A DNA stretch of 14,158 nucleotides from Candidatus Cloacimonadota bacterium. GTDB lineage: Bacteria; Cloacimonadota; Cloacimonadia; JGIOTU-2; B8-G9. The stretch covers positions 1 through 14,158 of the forward strand of contig QMNM01000009.1 in the NCBI GenBank assembly GCA_003647765.1, in the 5' to 3' direction. The notes under the pieces were generated by a model that had not been told where the DNA came from, did no database searches, and saw nothing but the letters and a program-made list of their open reading frames with translations. Every line of letters starts with the position of its first letter. Position 1 is the stretch's first letter. Below are positions 12,485 to 14,158 of this stretch, piece after piece. The position numbers and the translations under genes are program-made.

Positions 12485-14158
12485 CTATCTCTCAATTGCT
12501 AATTTTAAAACCTTTATTTCATCCCTTGCTTTTAATTGCACAAAATACACGCCACTTGTTAAATCCTTTATATCAAGGTTCAACCTTGTCCTATTATTCA
12601 CATTTTTATAACATTTGATATTCTCAACTTTCTTTATAAGATTGCCTGCAATGTCAAATATTTTCACAGACACATTCGCATCTTTTGTTACTAATATATT
12701 GAAATGAATCTCATATCCACTTAACTGACATAACGGATTTGGATAGAGATATACTTGTCCATCTACAAAAATATTTTCACCCCAATTTGGCTCTGATGGC
12801 TCTGGTGATGTGTAAGCTGCTGTCCTTTCTACATTGCCATATTGAGTGGGCCAAATCAAATTATCTTCGTAAAATGGATTATCAGAAACATAGCGATATA
12901 CATAACCATCATCAGCATTGAAATATATCTCTGTATATCCGTTATGGTCTAAATCTGCAAAAGTGGGTGTAGCAATAATATTTCTTGGAAATGACAAAGG
13001 AAATGGCTCCATTATACTAAAATCACTTTCGTAAGGAAATGGCTTATTCCTGTTAAAATCTATATCATACATAACAATCCGTGAGTGAGACATAGCTACA
13101 CAGATCTCTAATTTCCCATCATTATCAAAGTCAAGACAGGTTGGCTCAGAGAAAATCTGTGATGTATCAGGATTGCTTATCTCTTGCTGGGATATACTCA
13201 AAAATTCGCCAGTATAATCTATTACATAGACATTATTCGCACTTGTGAATATTAAATCCAGAAAGCCATTATTATCCAAATCCCCAACTGCTGGTGTGGA
13301 AACTGCAACAGTATCCAGACATATCGGAAAATTCTCTAATAAACTGCCATCATTTTTAAAGATATAGACATCACTATTGATAGTAACACAGTTTATCTCA
13401 TCTTGATTGTCATTGTTCACATCTGCCAAAACCATTCCTTTTGGATTTTCAATCTGTGTTAATTCATTAACATCCTTTGTGCAAATATTAATTTTATAGA
13501 TTGTATCTTCTGTCGCACAATACAACAATGAATCTTTATATGCTAAATTACAAGTGATAGAGTCCGATAGAACAAAGCTGTCAACAACTGAGCATTGCCA
13601 ATTATTTTTATCAATTTTTCCATATAGATAGATAATTCCACTATTATCTGAATTTCGGGAAGTTATATAATTTATTGTATCATTCGTTCCTTCAATACAT
13701 ATCTGCGGATTTACAACTATTACTTGACTTGCAGGATTATCAAAAATATCTAAATATTTTAGTGAGAAATTATCATAACTTGTTGCATAAAAGGCATAAA
13801 ATCCAGAATTGGAAACACCAACAATAATCTTATTTACACTATCAAAAGATGGAACATACTTAATATTAGTATTACTACTTAAATAAGACCCTAATAATTC
13901 AAATGTGTCATCTATAACATGTTGAATAACATAAAAGCATGCATCAGGTAGAACGGAAATCATCTCTTTTTTTCCATCATCATTAATATCCTCAATAATT
14001 ATCGGAAAAGGATTTTTACCAGAATATATTCCATTTTGTAGATACCAGATATAGCTTAATGAAAAATACATAACACTATCACTTATGGATATATTATGAA
14101 TATCAATATTACTTTTGCCATAATAGCTATCAGAATTAGGTCTGGATTCGCTATTGAA
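12485..14158 (-). CDS. Large secreted FG-GAP protein with T9SS sorting domain, 5' part outside window; possibly M6-type metalloprotease
   Basis: The frame stays open from the stop at 12485 through the right edge (557 residues visible), so the Met at 14071 is internal and the N-terminus is missing. The first residues (RPNSDSYYGKSNIDIHNISI then SDSVMYFSLSY) resemble the segment that follows the catalytic domain in M6/immune-inhibitor-A-like proteases of related bacteria; this is from memory and uncertain. FG-GAP/VCBS-like units follow, with calcium-type loops DINDDGKKE, DVNNDNQDE, DLDNNGFLD, DFDNDGKLE and DLDHNGYTE. The C-terminal 88 or so residues (VYLYPNP, KIFDIAGNLIKK, LTSGVYFVQLKARDE) form a type A sorting domain for T9SS export. 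The product is therefore extracellular or surface-bound. It precedes the toxin-antitoxin pair by 88 bases. Confidence 0.85.
   Translation of the reverse strand, partial: FNSESRPNSDSYYGKSNIDIHNISISDSVMYFSLSYIWYLQNGIYSGKNPFPIIIEDINDDGKKEMISVLPDACFYVIQHVIDDTFELLGSYLSSNTNIKYVPSFDSVNKIIVGVSNSGFYAFYATSYDNFSLKYLDIFDNPASQVIVVNPQICIEGTNDTINYITSRNSDNSGIIYLYGKIDKNNWQCSVVDSFVLSDSITCNLAYKDSLLYCATEDTIYKINICTKDVNELTQIENPKGMVLADVNNDNQDEINCVTINSDVYIFKNDGSLLENFPICLDTVAVSTPAVGDLDNNGFLDLIFTSANNVYVIDYTGEFLSISQQEISNPDTSQIFSEPTCLDFDNDGKLEICVAMSHSRIVMYDIDFNRNKPFPYESDFSIMEPFPLSFPRNIIATPTFADLDHNGYTEIYFNADDGYVYRYVSDNPFYEDNLIWPTQYGNVERTAAYTSPEPSEPNWGENIFVDGQVYLYPNPLCQLSGYEIHFNILVTKDANVSVKIFDIAGNLIKKVENIKCYKNVNNRTRLNLDIKDLTSGVYFVQLKARDEIKVLKLAIER

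Noticed and set aside
14071-14071. Met at 14071 as start of the last gene
   Set aside because: The frame continues without a stop to the window edge with typical secreted-protein sequence, so the gene starts outside.

Overview
The window is AT-rich chromosomal DNA from a Gram-negative bacterium. It encodes a lipoprotein penicillin-binding protein, a PorV/PorQ-type outer-membrane barrel protein and two large secreted proteins that end in type IX secretion (T9SS) type A sorting domains. That combination, with FG-GAP-rich proteases and low G+C, fits the FCB group or a neighbouring candidate lineage such as Cloacimonadota or WOR-3 (Stahlbacteria). The sequence alone does not decide between them. 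UGA is a stop codon here, as the intact RF2 autoregulatory frameshift shows.

Layout. At 1-975 (minus) is the N-terminal part of a PBP4-type D-Ala-D-Ala carboxypeptidase, cut by the window edge. It diverges from prfB (1244-2351, plus, programmed +1 frameshift), which is followed by a YugP-type membrane zinc metallopeptidase (2488-3162, plus). Everything from 3259 to the right edge reads on the minus strand. In transcription order this is the C-terminal part of a large secreted protein (>14158-12485), a UPF0175/DUF3368 toxin-antitoxin pair (12396-11655), a PorV/PorQ-family protein (11537-10629), a frameshifted DUF433 antitoxin-like gene (10543-10243), a 1394-residue secreted subtilase (10218-6034), a HEAT-like helical-repeat protein starting 19 bases after it (6014-5169), greA (5047-4565) and an isocitrate/isopropylmalate dehydrogenase family gene (4383-3259).

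Functional themes. The right half looks like a secretion and surface locus: two T9SS-type cargo proteins and a barrel protein of the family that includes the T9SS shuttle PorV. A higher-G+C toxin-antitoxin cassette lies between the first cargo gene and the porV-like gene. The left half holds housekeeping genes for translation termination, transcript elongation, central metabolism and cell wall.

The most striking non-coding feature is that nearly every spacer carries degenerate short words of one type (CCACGAA, ACACGAA, CACAAAGA, CAGAG and their complements), often as short tandem or inverted arrays. These words run into genes: they supply the last codons and stop of the HEAT-like protein, and the C-terminal frame of the broken DUF433 gene. 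They may also supply the -35 box of the toxin-antitoxin operon. No tRNA, rRNA, CRISPR array or transposase was recognised.
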